Shown: positions 18,724 through 27,919 of the stretch, one piece after another
Layout of the letters: every line of letters begins with the position of its first letter
How positions within the stretch are numbered: the stretch's first letter is position 1
Assembly: GCA_004153385.1 (NCBI GenBank)
Contig: SDAL01000001.1
Location: 930,001-994,000 of the forward strand
DNA from: Paracoccaceae bacterium
Lineage (GTDB): Bacteria > Pseudomonadota > Alphaproteobacteria > Rhodobacterales > Rhodobacteraceae
DNA: 64,000 nt
Direction of reading: 5' to 3'
Made by a program: the position numbers and the translations under genes
Notes under the pieces: generated by a model
Told to the model about the DNA's origin: nothing
What the model saw: only the letters and a program-made list of their open reading frames with translations
The model's database searches: none

Positions 18724-19704
18724 ATGACCCGCACAGTAATTGAATCCAAATCCAAAACCGTCACAATCGGCTTTGACGAACCGTTTTGCGTGATCGGCGA
18801 GCGGATCAATCCCACCGGTCGCAAGAAACTGGCAGCCGAACTGGAAATGGACGATTTTTCCACTGTCGAGCGCGACGCCATCGAACAGATGGCCTGCGGG
18901 GCGATGGTGCTCGATATCAACTCGGGCGCTGTCTTTTCCAACAAGATGGCCGATGATCCGCGCTACGCCGATAACAATTTTGTCGAGCCGCCGTTAATGG
19001 CGGAGCTGATCAAACGTGTTCAGACCGTGGTCGATATTCCGCTGTGCATCGACAGCTCGGTGCCCGCCGCTCTCAAGGCGGGTCTGGAAAACTGTGAAGG
19101 CCGGCCTTTGGTCAATTCGGTCACCGGCGAGGAAGAGCGTCTGGCAGAGGTCTTGCCCCTGATTGCCAAATACAATGTGCCTGTCGTGGCGATTTCCAAT
19201 GACGACACCGGCATCTCGGATGATCCGGACGTGCGTTTTGCCGTGGCCAAGAAAATCGTGGAGCGGGCCGCTGATTTCGGAATTCCCGCCCATGATATCG
19301 TTGTTGATCCGCTGGTTATGCCCATTGGCGCCAAAGCGACCGCCGGTCGTCAGGTCTTTGCACTGGTCCATCGGCTGCGCACCGAACTGGGGGTCAACAC
19401 GACCTGCGGTGCCTCCAACGTGTCGTTCGGCCTTCCCAACCGGCATGGCATAAACGCCGCGTTTTTGCCGATGGCGATCGGGGCCGGCATGACATCGGCC
19501 ATCATGAATCCGGTGCGTTCGGTGGAGATGGAGGCGGTCCGTGCGGCGAATTTGCTGATGAACCACGATGATAACGGCATGCAGTGGATCCGTCTGGCCA
19601 AGGTGCTGGAGGCGATGAAGGACGGCGCGAGCTTTGCCGAAGCATCCAGAGCTTCTGCGGCTGCAAGCGCGGGACGGCGCGGCGGGCGCAAGCGCCGCGG
19701 CTGA
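18724..19704 (+). CDS. methyltetrahydrofolate:cobalamin methyltransferase (pterin-binding)
   Basis: 326 residues with a pterin-binding TIM barrel: VIGERINPTGRKKL near the start, GAMVLDINSGA (about 60-70), DSSVPAALKAGLE and NTTCGASNVSFGLPNR (about 226-241). It moves the methyl group of 5-methyl-THF to a corrinoid. It corresponds to the folate-binding domain of MetH as a separate protein, which is known in Rhodobacteraceae; corrinoid and homocysteine domains must be encoded elsewhere. It has a basic GRRGGRKRRG tail. Start at 18724 is where homology begins; an earlier ATG lies within metF. Confidence 0.87.
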   Translation: MTRTVIESKSKTVTIGFDEPFCVIGERINPTGRKKLAAELEMDDFSTVERDAIEQMACGAMVLDINSGAVFSNKMADDPRYADNNFVEPPLMAELIKRVQTVVDIPLCIDSSVPAALKAGLENCEGRPLVNSVTGEEERLAEVLPLIAKYNVPVVAISNDDTGISDDPDVRFAVAKKIVERAADFGIPAHDIVVDPLVMPIGAKATAGRQVFALVHRLRTELGVNTTCGASNVSFGLPNRHGINAAFLPMAIGAGMTSAIMNPVRSVEMEAVRAANLLMNHDDNGMQWIRLAKVLEAMKDGASFAEASRASAAASAGRRGGRKRRG

Positions 19705-19758
19705 CAAACACGCCTGAACCGGCCTGCCTTAACACCTTAGATCCAATAAGCCCATTAA

Positions 19759-19790
19759 CAGGGCCGGCTTATCGCGCCGGCCCTGCTTTC
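19759..19790 (+). terminator. hairpin terminator after the methyltransferase
   Basis: CAGGGCCGGC and GCCGGCCCTG around TTATCGC, followed by CTTTC. The stem is strong and the T-tract weak. Confidence 0.65.
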
Positions 19791-19919
19791 CTATACGCCA
19801 TGCCAGCCAGTGGTCGCGTGGCGCGCGCGGTGCGGCAGCCTTTGTCCGCCCCCCTCTGCACGGCACATTTCTGCAAGTTCTAGATATATTTCGAGTTTCG
19901 ACCTTGGATTCACGAGGCG

Positions 19920-20261
19920 TTGGACACACCAAAACGCCGATCCGACGCACCTCCACCCGACGGGGAAACAGCCTCCACAAGCGTCCGTCATGCTGCGCAG
20001 AAAGCCGTCGCTATCGCGCAAAATCATGGCTGGCAGAACGGCTGGGCCGCTTTTGCGCGGCTCATCATGGCAGACCTTTCACCAACAGGTTCCGAAAATG
20101 CATTGCACGCCGCGTTCATGGCGTCGGAAATCTATGGCGCCACATCAGGATCGGGCTTGCAAGCGGCCTGTTGCGAGAGTCAGATCGCGCGCCTTGTTTT
20201 GTACGCATGGCTCTGCCGACAGGCGCATGATCTGGCCAGCCACGCCTTGGGGGCAGCGTAA
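19920..20261 (+). CDS. hypothetical protein
   Basis: Possible 113-residue protein with a polar N-terminus followed by a helical, Ala-rich segment (AVAIAQNHGWQNGWAAFARLIMADL and ALHAAFMASEIYG, each within residues 30-75) and two adjacent cysteines (ACCESQ). The start codon is TTG with GAGG only two bases away, so the true start is uncertain. I recognise no family. It is the only plausible gene in the 880-base stretch 19705-20584. Overlapping frames on both strands look less natural in composition. Confidence 0.4.
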   Translation: MDTPKRRSDAPPPDGETASTSVRHAAQKAVAIAQNHGWQNGWAAFARLIMADLSPTGSENALHAAFMASEIYGATSGSGLQAACCESQIARLVLYAWLCRQAHDLASHALGAA

Positions 20262-20394
20262 GACGGCGGTAAATCCGACGTTGAGTGCCGCGTTGCATCG
20301 CATCCCGTCGGTCGCAGAAACTGAACCGTGACGCGCGGCTTCCATGCGATATCTCACGGCGCAGAAATCCGCTGACCATATGGCAACACCATTT

Positions 20395-20485
20395 GTTCTT
20401 GCGTGCCACAACATCATTCATAACATTAAGTAACGAAATCAAATTATTGAAATTAATCATTTAATTGATAAATTAGATCCAAAGC
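20395..20485. other. AT-rich intergenic island
   Basis: A run of about 90 bases rich in A and T (AATTATTGAAATTAATC and TTTAATTGATAAATTAG lie side by side) in otherwise GC-rich DNA. It sits 100-190 bases before the M48 protease gene and probably holds its promoter or a nucleoid-protein site. No gene is visible here. Confidence 0.6.
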
Positions 20486-20584
20486 CGCGAATGAAACGGC
20501 ACCCTGAGCCGCTGCTTGATTATAATGCGATATTCAAGCGTACAAACGATTGAACCCGTCCTTGGCAAAGGCCATATTATCCTT

Positions 20585-21286
20585 ATGATCCGCCTTGCAC
20601 CCATTTTACTGGCCATCATCATCGCGCTTGTGATGTGGCGTTATTCTTCTTGGTCACTCAAGCGAAAGCTTGATGCAAAATCGTATCCGCTGAAGGACGC
20701 GGCCCTCTCTCCCTATCTGGATCGGCTGGCTGCGGCACTGAATGTGATGCGCCTGCCGGTGCATGTGTATCAGGTCTCGCCCGTAAACGGTCTGGCAGCC
20801 CCTGACGGGCGGATTTTCCTGACCCAAGGATTTTTGGATAAATTCCGCAGTGGCGAGGTGACGGGCGCGGAGATCACATCCGTGATCGCCCATGAGCTGG
20901 GTCATGTCTCGCTTGGCCATTCCCGCCGCCGGATGATCGACTTTTCCGGACAAAATGTCATTCGAGTGGTTCTGACCACGGTCATTGGTCGGTTTATACC
21001 GTTTATCGGCCCGTGGCTTGCCCATATGGCCACACAAGCACTGGCGGCACGGCTTAGTCAGCAAGACGAGTTCGAGGCAGATGAATTTGCCACCGCCCTG
21101 ATGATCAAGGCAGGGTTCGGCGTCGACCCGCAAATCAGTCTGTTCCAAAAACTTGATCGCCTATCGGGGTCGGGCAAGGCCACCCCGCCTGCATGGCTTC
21201 TGACCCACCCTGCCACGGACCGCCGGATTGCGGCCATTCGGGCACATGCGGCGCGTTGGCAGCGCCAGTCACCGACAAACAGCTGA
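20585..21286 (+). CDS. M48 family metalloprotease
   Basis: 233-residue zinc protease with one N-terminal transmembrane helix (about 3-20) and the catalytic domain behind it. The HELGH zinc motif is at 103-107, with the third ligand E164 in DEFEADEFA, and a C-terminal THPATDRRIAAI motif, all M48 hallmarks (HtpX/Oma1/BepA relatives). The single membrane anchor and size suggest a periplasmic-facing or membrane quality-control protease. Start at 20585 (MIRLAP) is my choice; an ATG at 20516 would add 23 residues. It follows the AT-rich island. Confidence 0.85.
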   Translation: MIRLAPILLAIIIALVMWRYSSWSLKRKLDAKSYPLKDAALSPYLDRLAAALNVMRLPVHVYQVSPVNGLAAPDGRIFLTQGFLDKFRSGEVTGAEITSVIAHELGHVSLGHSRRRMIDFSGQNVIRVVLTTVIGRFIPFIGPWLAHMATQALAARLSQQDEFEADEFATALMIKAGFGVDPQISLFQKLDRLSGSGKATPPAWLLTHPATDRRIAAIRAHAARWQRQSPTNS

Positions 21287-21356
21287 TGTTCTTTACTTTC
21301 ACCGCGACGTGATTGTAGCGTGAGCCCGTGATGTGCGCGTGAGGGGTTCAGGGTCT

Positions 21357-22619
21357 ATGAAGCAGGTCAAAACACGCCGGGTATTCTATATCCCCGGATA
21401 TGATCCGTTTCATCCGCGCCGCTACCGTGAACTTTATCGCAAGGAAAGCCGCGCACAGGCCGGGATTGCCCGATATGACATCTCGCAATCGCCCTTGCCC
21501 AATTCTGGTGGATACGGCTGGACCGTTGCTTTTGAAGATGGCGGGAGTACCACCACCACCCAGATCGAGGTGCTTTTGTGGTCCGATATCGTGCGCCAGT
21601 CGATGGGCAAATCGATTAGCGCCACGTATTGGCAGATGCTGCGCACGGCTTGGCGCTATATCTCGACAGGCGCGCTGTTCAGGCTGATGCGGCTGCGCAA
21701 AGGGCCGGTGATCGTCGCCCTATATCCGGTTGTGATGCTGGTCTTGCAGCTGATCGCGGCGCTTGTGGCGGCAGGCGGGCTGGCGCTGGCGGCTGTGAGG
21801 GTACTGGATCTTGCGGCGGGCGCCCTACACATTCCGGCTGCGGACTGGGTGACGGCCACCATCGGCGCCCTGATGGCGATGCCGGTTGTATATCTGGTTC
21901 TGCGCTGGTTTCGCGATCATGACGGGCGGCTTTATGTCTATTACCTGATGCATGATTACGCATTTACCGCGCGTTGGAACGGGGCCTATCCGCCTGCGCT
22001 GGACACCCGTATCGCGGCATTCGCCGAGACCATCCGCAACGCCCTGCACAGCGGCTGTGACGAGGTCTTGGTGATCGGGCATAGCTCGGGGGCCCATGTC
22101 GCGATCTCGGCCTTGGCGTCGATATGCGCGCATCAACAAACGGGTGACGCCGCATGCGGGCCGGACGACGGGGCACCGGTTCTGTCGCTGCTAACGTTAG
22201 GACATGTTGTGCCGATGGTCACGTTTTTACCGCAAGCACAGCGGTTGCGCGCGGATGTTCAGGCACTAAGTGCGACGGACCGCCTGACATGGGTGGATGT
22301 GACCGCCCCCGGCGATGCCTGCACCTTCGCGCTGTGCGATCCGGCGGGTGTGTCGGGGGTGGCCCCTGCGCGCCAGACAGGGCCGCTGATCGTCTCTGCG
22401 GCCTTCAGCAAGACCCTGTCGCGCGCGCGTTTGAAATCCTATCGCTGGCGGTTTTTCAGGCTGCATTTCCAGTATCTTTGCGCGTTTGATACCCCTGAAA
22501 ACTATGACTATTTCCGTATCACCGCAGGCCCGCAATCGCTTGCACAGCGGTTTCGGGATCGCACATCGTCCAAAAGCCGCATCACGCAGGCTGTAAATCG
22601 CTTCAGGGATATGGCATGA
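21357..22619 (+). CDS. membrane-anchored alpha/beta-hydrolase-like protein
   Basis: 420 residues. An N-terminal soluble part (VFYIPGYDPFHPRRYRELYR, ending near residue 30) looks like a first hydrolase strand, two hydrophobic segments follow (about 115-140 and 160-180), and then a serine-nucleophile elbow GHSSGAH near 240-246. The membrane pair inserted into a lipase-like fold is unusual. I do not know a characterised homologue. The stop overlaps the P450 start by four bases (ATGA), so the two proteins are made together. It may hydrolyse an acyl substrate or product of the P450. Confidence 0.7.
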   Translation: MKQVKTRRVFYIPGYDPFHPRRYRELYRKESRAQAGIARYDISQSPLPNSGGYGWTVAFEDGGSTTTTQIEVLLWSDIVRQSMGKSISATYWQMLRTAWRYISTGALFRLMRLRKGPVIVALYPVVMLVLQLIAALVAAGGLALAAVRVLDLAAGALHIPAADWVTATIGALMAMPVVYLVLRWFRDHDGRLYVYYLMHDYAFTARWNGAYPPALDTRIAAFAETIRNALHSGCDEVLVIGHSSGAHVAISALASICAHQQTGDAACGPDDGAPVLSLLTLGHVVPMVTFLPQAQRLRADVQALSATDRLTWVDVTAPGDACTFALCDPAGVSGVAPARQTGPLIVSAAFSKTLSRARLKSYRWRFFRLHFQYLCAFDTPENYDYFRITAGPQSLAQRFRDRTSSKSRITQAVNRFRDMA

Positions 22620-24046
22620 CGCGCCCGCCCAAACCCGCATCCCGCCCCAATCGCGTCCCGCTTTGGCGTTATTTCCAGCTGTTTCGCAAAGACATCCTGT
22701 CCGCACAGCCCGAGCGGCTTTATCGTGCGTGGATGGCGGAATTCAAAACGCCATTTTTCCGCTCGTATGTGTGCAATGATCCGAAGCTGGTCGATCTGGT
22801 GCTACGCAAACGGCCGATGGATTTTCCCAAATCCGATCGTGTGCGCAAAGGTCTGGCCCCGCTTTTAAGAAACTCTGTTTTTGTCACCAATGGTGATGTC
22901 TGGGCACACCAGCGGCGCATCATCGATCCGGCCTTCGAGGGCGGCAAACTGCGCGAAACCTTTCCGGCCATGTGGCAGGCCGGCGTGTCGTGCACCAACC
23001 GCCTTGCAAGCCGATGCGGATCTCCTGTCGACATCGAGGCGGAGACATCGCATCTGGCCGCAGACGTGATTTTTCGCACGCTGTTTTCCATTCCGATCGA
23101 GGATGAGGCAGCGCAGATGACCTTTCAAAGCTTCAAGGCGCATCAGGCCTCCGCCCCTATTGTCAGCTTGGCTGCGTTGATGCCATGGCCGCGATGGGCG
23201 CCGCGGTTCGGTATGCGCAAGACCAGACTGACCGCAAGACGCATCCGTGCACTGATCGAGGAGCTGACGCAAAAACGGGCCGCTGATATCGCGCAGGGCA
23301 CCGCGCCCGATGATCTTGCCACCAAGATCATGACCACGCCCGACCCCGAAACGGGGGCGTGTTTCGGCACCGATGAAATGGTCGATCAGGTGGCGATTTT
23401 CTTTCTTGCGGGTCACGAAACCTCCGCCTCGGCGCTGGCATGGTCGCTTTATCTGTTGGCGACCCACCCCGACTGGCAAGCGCAGGTCGCGCAAGAGGCA
23501 CAGGCCGTCCTTTGCGGCGATGGCATGCCGGATTTTTCCGCGCTCAAGCGGCTGCGCATCACGCGTGCCGTGTTTCGCGAGGCGATGCGTCTATACCCGC
23601 CTGTTCCGATGTTCGTACGCGAAAACACCTGTCCGGAAGAATTTCGCCAACGCGATATTGCGGTCGGATCACAAGTGGTGATTTCCGCATGGCATTTGCA
23701 TCGCCATGCGCGATTGTGGGACGATCCCGACGGGTTTGATCCCGCGCGCTGGGATACCGAGAACGGCAAAACCTGCCAGCGCGACGCCTATATTCCGTTT
23801 TCAGCAGGCGCGCGGGTCTGTCCCGGCGCGGGGTTTGCCTTGGCAGAGGGCACATTGCTATTGGCGATGATCCTGCGATCCTATGTATTCAAGGCCGATC
23901 CCGAACGGGTGCCGGTCCCCAGCGCACAACTCACGGTGCGCAGTGCCAATGGCATCTGGCTGGAATTGCGCCCGCGCGCACCACAAAATATGCGCAGCGA
24001 CGCGTCCGGTGATGGGCCCGGTTGCGAAACGACCCACCCGAATTGA
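22616..24046 (+). CDS. cytochrome P450
   Basis: 476-residue heme monooxygenase without an N-terminal membrane anchor. I-helix AGHETS is at 265-270, the K-helix EAMR (ExxR) at 322-325 and the heme loop FSAGARVCPG at 395-404 with the thiolate ligand C402. DVWAHQRRIIDPAF (about 94-107) is the C-helix region. It resembles the bacterial fatty-acid/lipid-type P450s (CYP4/CYP102-like class) more than camphor-type enzymes. No ferredoxin or reductase is nearby, so electrons must come from elsewhere. Coupling to the upstream membrane hydrolase points to a hydrophobic substrate. Confidence 0.93.
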   Translation: MTRPPKPASRPNRVPLWRYFQLFRKDILSAQPERLYRAWMAEFKTPFFRSYVCNDPKLVDLVLRKRPMDFPKSDRVRKGLAPLLRNSVFVTNGDVWAHQRRIIDPAFEGGKLRETFPAMWQAGVSCTNRLASRCGSPVDIEAETSHLAADVIFRTLFSIPIEDEAAQMTFQSFKAHQASAPIVSLAALMPWPRWAPRFGMRKTRLTARRIRALIEELTQKRAADIAQGTAPDDLATKIMTTPDPETGACFGTDEMVDQVAIFFLAGHETSASALAWSLYLLATHPDWQAQVAQEAQAVLCGDGMPDFSALKRLRITRAVFREAMRLYPPVPMFVRENTCPEEFRQRDIAVGSQVVISAWHLHRHARLWDDPDGFDPARWDTENGKTCQRDAYIPFSAGARVCPGAGFALAEGTLLLAMILRSYVFKADPERVPVPSAQLTVRSANGIWLELRPRAPQNMRSDASGDGPGCETTHPN

Positions 24047-24070
24047 GACCGCTTTTCTAAAGGGGGGGGT

Positions 24071-24108
24071 GCTTTTTCACAGGGCCATCGAGGCCTGTGT
24101 GAAAAAGC
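24071..24108. terminator. long A/T-flanked hairpin between P450 and the M32 gene
   Basis: GCTTTTTCACA pairs with TGTGAAAAAGC, with extra GC pairing inside. Homopolymer arms allow use from either strand. Confidence 0.6.
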
Positions 24109-24137
24109 GGACGGGGGCGATGTAACGCCCCCGTCCG
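24108..24137. terminator. second GC-rich hairpin next to the first
   Basis: CGGACGGGGGCG and CGCCCCCGTCCG around ATGTAA, a 12-bp perfect stem without a T-run. It sits between two converging genes and could block read-through in both directions. Confidence 0.6.
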
Positions 24138-24182
24138 GTTCCTGTGACGCACTCTTTCATCCGCTGGTGAACTTGCGCTGGG

Positions 24183-25652
24183 TCAAAGCCCGTAGATGGC
24201 CGAAAACTTCTGTTCGAGATACGAGAGAAGTGGCCCCTCGTCCGGCGTCTTGCCACAGGCATGCGCGATGGTCTGGCGCGGCGTGCGCAGGGCACCGAAG
24301 CGCTGCACATTCTCGCGCAGCCAGCCTGTGGCCGCGCTTGCATCCCCTTGGGCCAAGCCTTGCGCGACATCCGGCACGGCCGCATCCAGCGCCTGCATCA
24401 GACAGCCCGCATAGACATTGCCAAGCGCATAGGTCGGGAAATAGCCAAACAACCCCACGGGCCAGTGCACATCTTGCAAAAATCCGTTCGAGGGTCTGTC
24501 GACCTTCAGGCCGAAATCGGCCAGAAAACGGGCATTCCAGGCCTCTTCAAGGTCCTCGACCTCCAGACGGCCCGCGATCAGGTCACGCTCGAGATCGAAG
24601 CGCATCATGATATGCAGGTTGTAATGCAATTCGTCGGCTTCGGTACGGATGAAACCGGGGGCGACACGATTGACCACCTTATAGAAGCCGTCGGCATCGC
24701 CCACACCGAAATCACCATAGGCATCCGTCATCCGCTCGAACAGCCAGCCGGTGAATGCACGCGACCGGCCCAACTGGTTTTCATAGATCCGGCTTTGGCT
24801 TTCATGCACCCCCATAGACACCCCGCCCCCCAAGGGGGTGAAATTGTAATCGGGATCGATTGCCTGTTCATAGCAGGCATGTCCGGTTTCGTGGATTGTA
24901 GAATAGATGTTGTTGAACGGATCGTTTTGCGCAACCCGCGTGGTAATGCGCACATCGTTCCCAGATCCGGTTGAGAACGGGTGGACCGCCACATCCATCC
25001 GTCCGCGCGTCCAGTCATATCCGAACGCCGATGCACACAAACGCGACATGCGCATCTGGGTTGCCTCGCCAAACACATGATCAAGCGGCGCAGGTCTGAC
25101 ATCACTGGCTGCAACCCGCGCACACAGATCGACAAGCCGCGGCCGCATCCGGTCAAACATCTTCGCGATGTCGCGATGGGTTATGCCCGGCTCGTAGCCT
25201 GCCAGAAGCGCGTCGTAGGGATCGCCATCACTGAGGGCTGCCGCCTCCTCGCGCTTGAGGTGCACGACCTCCCGGAACGTAGGTAGAAAAATCGAAGGAT
25301 CCTCGGCGGCACGGGCCTGCGCCCAGATCCCTTGGGATTTCGACGTAAGCCGGGCAAGTTCTGTGGCCAGACGCGCAGGTATGCGTGTGGCGCGGTTGTA
25401 ATCAACCGCGACAAGATCAAGGACACGGCCCTCTTCTTCGGTCATCGCCTCGGCTTTGGCCAGCCACTGCGCGATACGCGGATCGGTGCGACGGGCGTGC
25501 AAAACCGCCTCCAGCGCGCCGGCTTCCTCGGCGCGGTCGTCCCCCGCATCGCGCGGCATCACCGTTTCCTGATCCCAGCCAAGCCGCATGGCGATCTTGT
25601 CCAGTGCAGCCGTCTCGCGCAAGAATGCGGCAAGGTCCTGATACGCGCTCAT
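24183..25652 (-). CDS. carboxypeptidase M32 (Taq type)
   Basis: Cytosolic zinc metallocarboxypeptidase, 489 residues, close to the usual 500. The zinc motif HETGH is at 254-258 and is followed by the conserved YEQ; upstream PFSTG and downstream GVHESQSR (about 281-288) are M32 signatures. Members remove C-terminal residues from peptides with broad specificity. The start overlaps the stop of heme A synthase by four bases (ATGA), so the two are co-translated although their functions are unrelated. Confidence 0.94.
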   Translation of the reverse strand: MSAYQDLAAFLRETAALDKIAMRLGWDQETVMPRDAGDDRAEEAGALEAVLHARRTDPRIAQWLAKAEAMTEEEGRVLDLVAVDYNRATRIPARLATELARLTSKSQGIWAQARAAEDPSIFLPTFREVVHLKREEAAALSDGDPYDALLAGYEPGITHRDIAKMFDRMRPRLVDLCARVAASDVRPAPLDHVFGEATQMRMSRLCASAFGYDWTRGRMDVAVHPFSTGSGNDVRITTRVAQNDPFNNIYSTIHETGHACYEQAIDPDYNFTPLGGGVSMGVHESQSRIYENQLGRSRAFTGWLFERMTDAYGDFGVGDADGFYKVVNRVAPGFIRTEADELHYNLHIMMRFDLERDLIAGRLEVEDLEEAWNARFLADFGLKVDRPSNGFLQDVHWPVGLFGYFPTYALGNVYAGCLMQALDAAVPDVAQGLAQGDASAATGWLRENVQRFGALRTPRQTIAHACGKTPDEGPLLSYLEQKFSAIYGL

Positions 25653-26797
25653 TTAATGCCCTCCCGGACTGATTGTGCCAATGGATAGCGGGCGTAAAAC
25701 CGCGCCCTGATGATCACCACCCACAAAAGAACGGCACCGATCTGGTGGGCAAGCCCAAGATGCAGCGGTGCGGCATGCATCACGGTGACGATCCCCAGTA
25801 CCACCTGCAAAAGCAAGACCGCGCCCATCAATTGAAAGGCGGCCTTGGTTTTTCTGTGTGCAGACCGGCGGGCCTTCAGCAGTGTGACCATACCGAAGAT
25901 AAACAGCAGATAGGCCACCATCCGGTGATCGAACTGCACAAGCGCCGGATTTTCAAAGAAGTTGCGCCACAACGGCTGGAGATTAAGCGCATCCGCCGGA
26001 AAGAACGCACCGTTCATCAATGGCCAGTCGATATACCCGCGTCCGGCATCGATCCCCGCAGTCAGCGCGCCCAGAAGGATTTGCACGAACCCCAGATGCA
26101 TCATGCCCGTGGCCATTCCGAACAGTTTACGCTCGCCCAGGCGGCGGGCCTGTAACAGCTCGCCCTCGCTGCGCGACAGTTGAAGCGCATACCACGCAAT
26201 CAACCCCAAAATGATGAACGCCAGCCCGAGGTGAATCGCCAGCCTGTAGGAGGCGACCGCGATCATTTGCCCCCCTAGGCCCGACGACACCATCCACCAG
26301 CCGATTGCCCCCTGCAAGCCGCCAAGCGCACCCAGACCCAACAGCCGTGGCGCCCAGCCCGAAGGCATCCGGCGTGCCAGCAAAAAGCCGAAAAACCCGA
26401 GCGCCCAGACCAGACCGATCAGGCGGCCCAACTGGCGGTGGCTCCATTCCCACCAGAAAATGCCTTTGAATTCCGACAAGGTCATATCGGGATTGATCAG
26501 CTCAAATTGCGGGATTTGTTTATAGTTATCGAACTCTTGCTGCCATTCAGGCTGCGACATCGGCGGAACGGCGCCCGCCAGCGGCTTCCATTCGGTAATC
26601 GACAACCCGCTGTCGGTCAGGCGGGTGGCACCGCCCACAGCGATCATACACATAACAAGTGCGAAAAGCACAATCAGCCATGCGCGCACCCATTTGCGTG
26701 CGCCTTTGGGCTGGCGGTCGATCATCCCCCCTTTGGGCGCGACACGCGGTGTTGTGGTCTCGCCGACCTCCTCGAAAATGCTGCGTTTCTGGCTCAT
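25649..26797 (-). CDS. ctaA: heme A synthase (COX15/CtaA)
   Basis: 382-residue membrane protein that oxidises heme O to heme A for cytochrome c oxidase. It has eight predicted transmembrane helices and the heme-ligand histidines in WEWSHRQLGR (about 115-124), in the HLGLAF and FDHRM segments, and in LHLGLAHQIG near the C-terminus. The TRLTDSGLSITEWKP-type loop (about 60-74) is the family hallmark. The alphaproteobacterial (type 2) enzyme is longer than B. subtilis CtaA. It is first of a two-gene unit with the M32 peptidase. Confidence 0.95.
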   Translation of the reverse strand: MSQKRSIFEEVGETTTPRVAPKGGMIDRQPKGARKWVRAWLIVLFALVMCMIAVGGATRLTDSGLSITEWKPLAGAVPPMSQPEWQQEFDNYKQIPQFELINPDMTLSEFKGIFWWEWSHRQLGRLIGLVWALGFFGFLLARRMPSGWAPRLLGLGALGGLQGAIGWWMVSSGLGGQMIAVASYRLAIHLGLAFIILGLIAWYALQLSRSEGELLQARRLGERKLFGMATGMMHLGFVQILLGALTAGIDAGRGYIDWPLMNGAFFPADALNLQPLWRNFFENPALVQFDHRMVAYLLFIFGMVTLLKARRSAHRKTKAAFQLMGAVLLLQVVLGIVTVMHAAPLHLGLAHQIGAVLLWVVIIRARFYARYPLAQSVREGIK

Positions 26798-26887
26798 TCG
26801 GGCTCTCCTTCAATCGCGGTGCAAACTAGGCGCGCGCGCGAAGGCGTTCAAGCGCCATTCCGCCGCACCCCTTCAGGAGGCAACGGC

Positions 26888-27139
26888 TTAGATAAACCGC
26901 CAGACAATGGCCGCAAGCATTGCAACGAAGGCCACGATGCACAGCTTTGACGGCAAGACGAGCGCAAGGTTCAATATCCGCGTCCCGCGCGAATCAAGCG
27001 CATCGAACATAGCGCCCAGCTTGCCCCTGCGGCCCAGTCGCAACAGCCAAAGATGCAGTGCCATATCCGCGCCGCGAAATGCCAAAAAAACCAAGGCCCA
27101 AAAAACCGGGTGGATAACGAGCGATGTTACAGGTGCCAT
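26888..27139 (-). CDS. small membrane protein of unknown function
   Basis: 83 residues with a hydrophobic N-terminal segment (about 8-20), a basic middle (LRLGRRGKLG) and a C-terminal transmembrane segment (about 55-80). GGGGAGGAG at good spacing before the ATG supports real translation. I recognise no named domain. It stands alone, 90 bases upstream of heme A synthase on the same strand, and might be a partner of the membrane enzyme or unrelated. Confidence 0.65.
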   Translation of the reverse strand: MAPVTSLVIHPVFWALVFLAFRGADMALHLWLLRLGRRGKLGAMFDALDSRGTRILNLALVLPSKLCIVAFVAMLAAIVWRFI

Positions 27140-27184
27140 GATCTCCTCCCCCAGATCAAAGACGCGCCACGCGCACGTCAGGTA

Positions 27185-27919
27185 TCAGCCCTTCGCGCGC
27201 ATCAGCTGTTTAAGGGCCCCGTGCAGTGTCTGCACCTCCTGCCGGGTCATGCCGAACCGCGTCCACATATTGCGGAAGTTGCGTTTCATCATCGGTGCTT
27301 TCTCGGGTGGATGAAAAAAACCTGCCTCTTCCAGACGGCGTTCATAATGATCGCCAAGTTTCTCGACATCAAGCGCGCTTGCAGGATCGAACCCCACCAG
27401 ACCCGGATCAATCGCGGGCGCCGTCAGAACGTGACGCGAATATTCATAAGATGTCAACAATACCGCCTGCCCCAGATTCAGCGAGAAAAACTCCGGATTG
27501 ACCGGCACGGTAATAATGGCGTTGGCGCGTGTGATGTCATCGTTTTCCAGCCCCGTGCGCTCGGGGCCGAACAATATCCCCACCTTCTGGCCTGCGCAGA
27601 TGCGCTGGTAGGCCTCGACCATCGCGGCCTCGGGCGTATAGATCGGTTTGGGCAGTTCGCGCCCGCGCGCAGTGGTGGCGAAGACGAAATCGCAATCATG
27701 CACCGCACCGGCCACATCATCAAACACCCCCGCATGATCCAGCACGCGCCCCGCAGCCCCCGACGCCATCGCCACCGCCTTGGGGTTGGGCCAGCCGTCG
27801 CGCGGATCAACGATCCGCATTTGCGACAGAGAGAAGTTGAGCATCGCACGGGCAGCAGCCCCGATATTTTCGCCCATCTGCGGGCGGACAAGGATCATGG
27901 TGGGCTGCGGGTTGGACAT
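27185..27919 (-). CDS. tRNA/rRNA methyltransferase, TrmJ-like (SpoU family)
   Basis: 244-residue SPOUT-fold enzyme that 2'-O-methylates RNA, most like TrmJ (tRNA position 32). Motif 1 is the NIGAAARAMLNF segment (about 19-30), motif 2 LFGPERTGLEND (about 114-125) and motif 3 ITVPVNPEFFSLNLGQAV, which forms the AdoMet knot. The start at 27919 is preceded by AAGGAG ten bases away. It is divergent from the ThiE-like gene. Confidence 0.9.
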   Translation of the reverse strand: MSNPQPTMILVRPQMGENIGAAARAMLNFSLSQMRIVDPRDGWPNPKAVAMASGAAGRVLDHAGVFDDVAGAVHDCDFVFATTARGRELPKPIYTPEAAMVEAYQRICAGQKVGILFGPERTGLENDDITRANAIITVPVNPEFFSLNLGQAVLLTSYEYSRHVLTAPAIDPGLVGFDPASALDVEKLGDHYERRLEEAGFFHPPEKAPMMKRNFRNMWTRFGMTRQEVQTLHGALKQLMRAKG

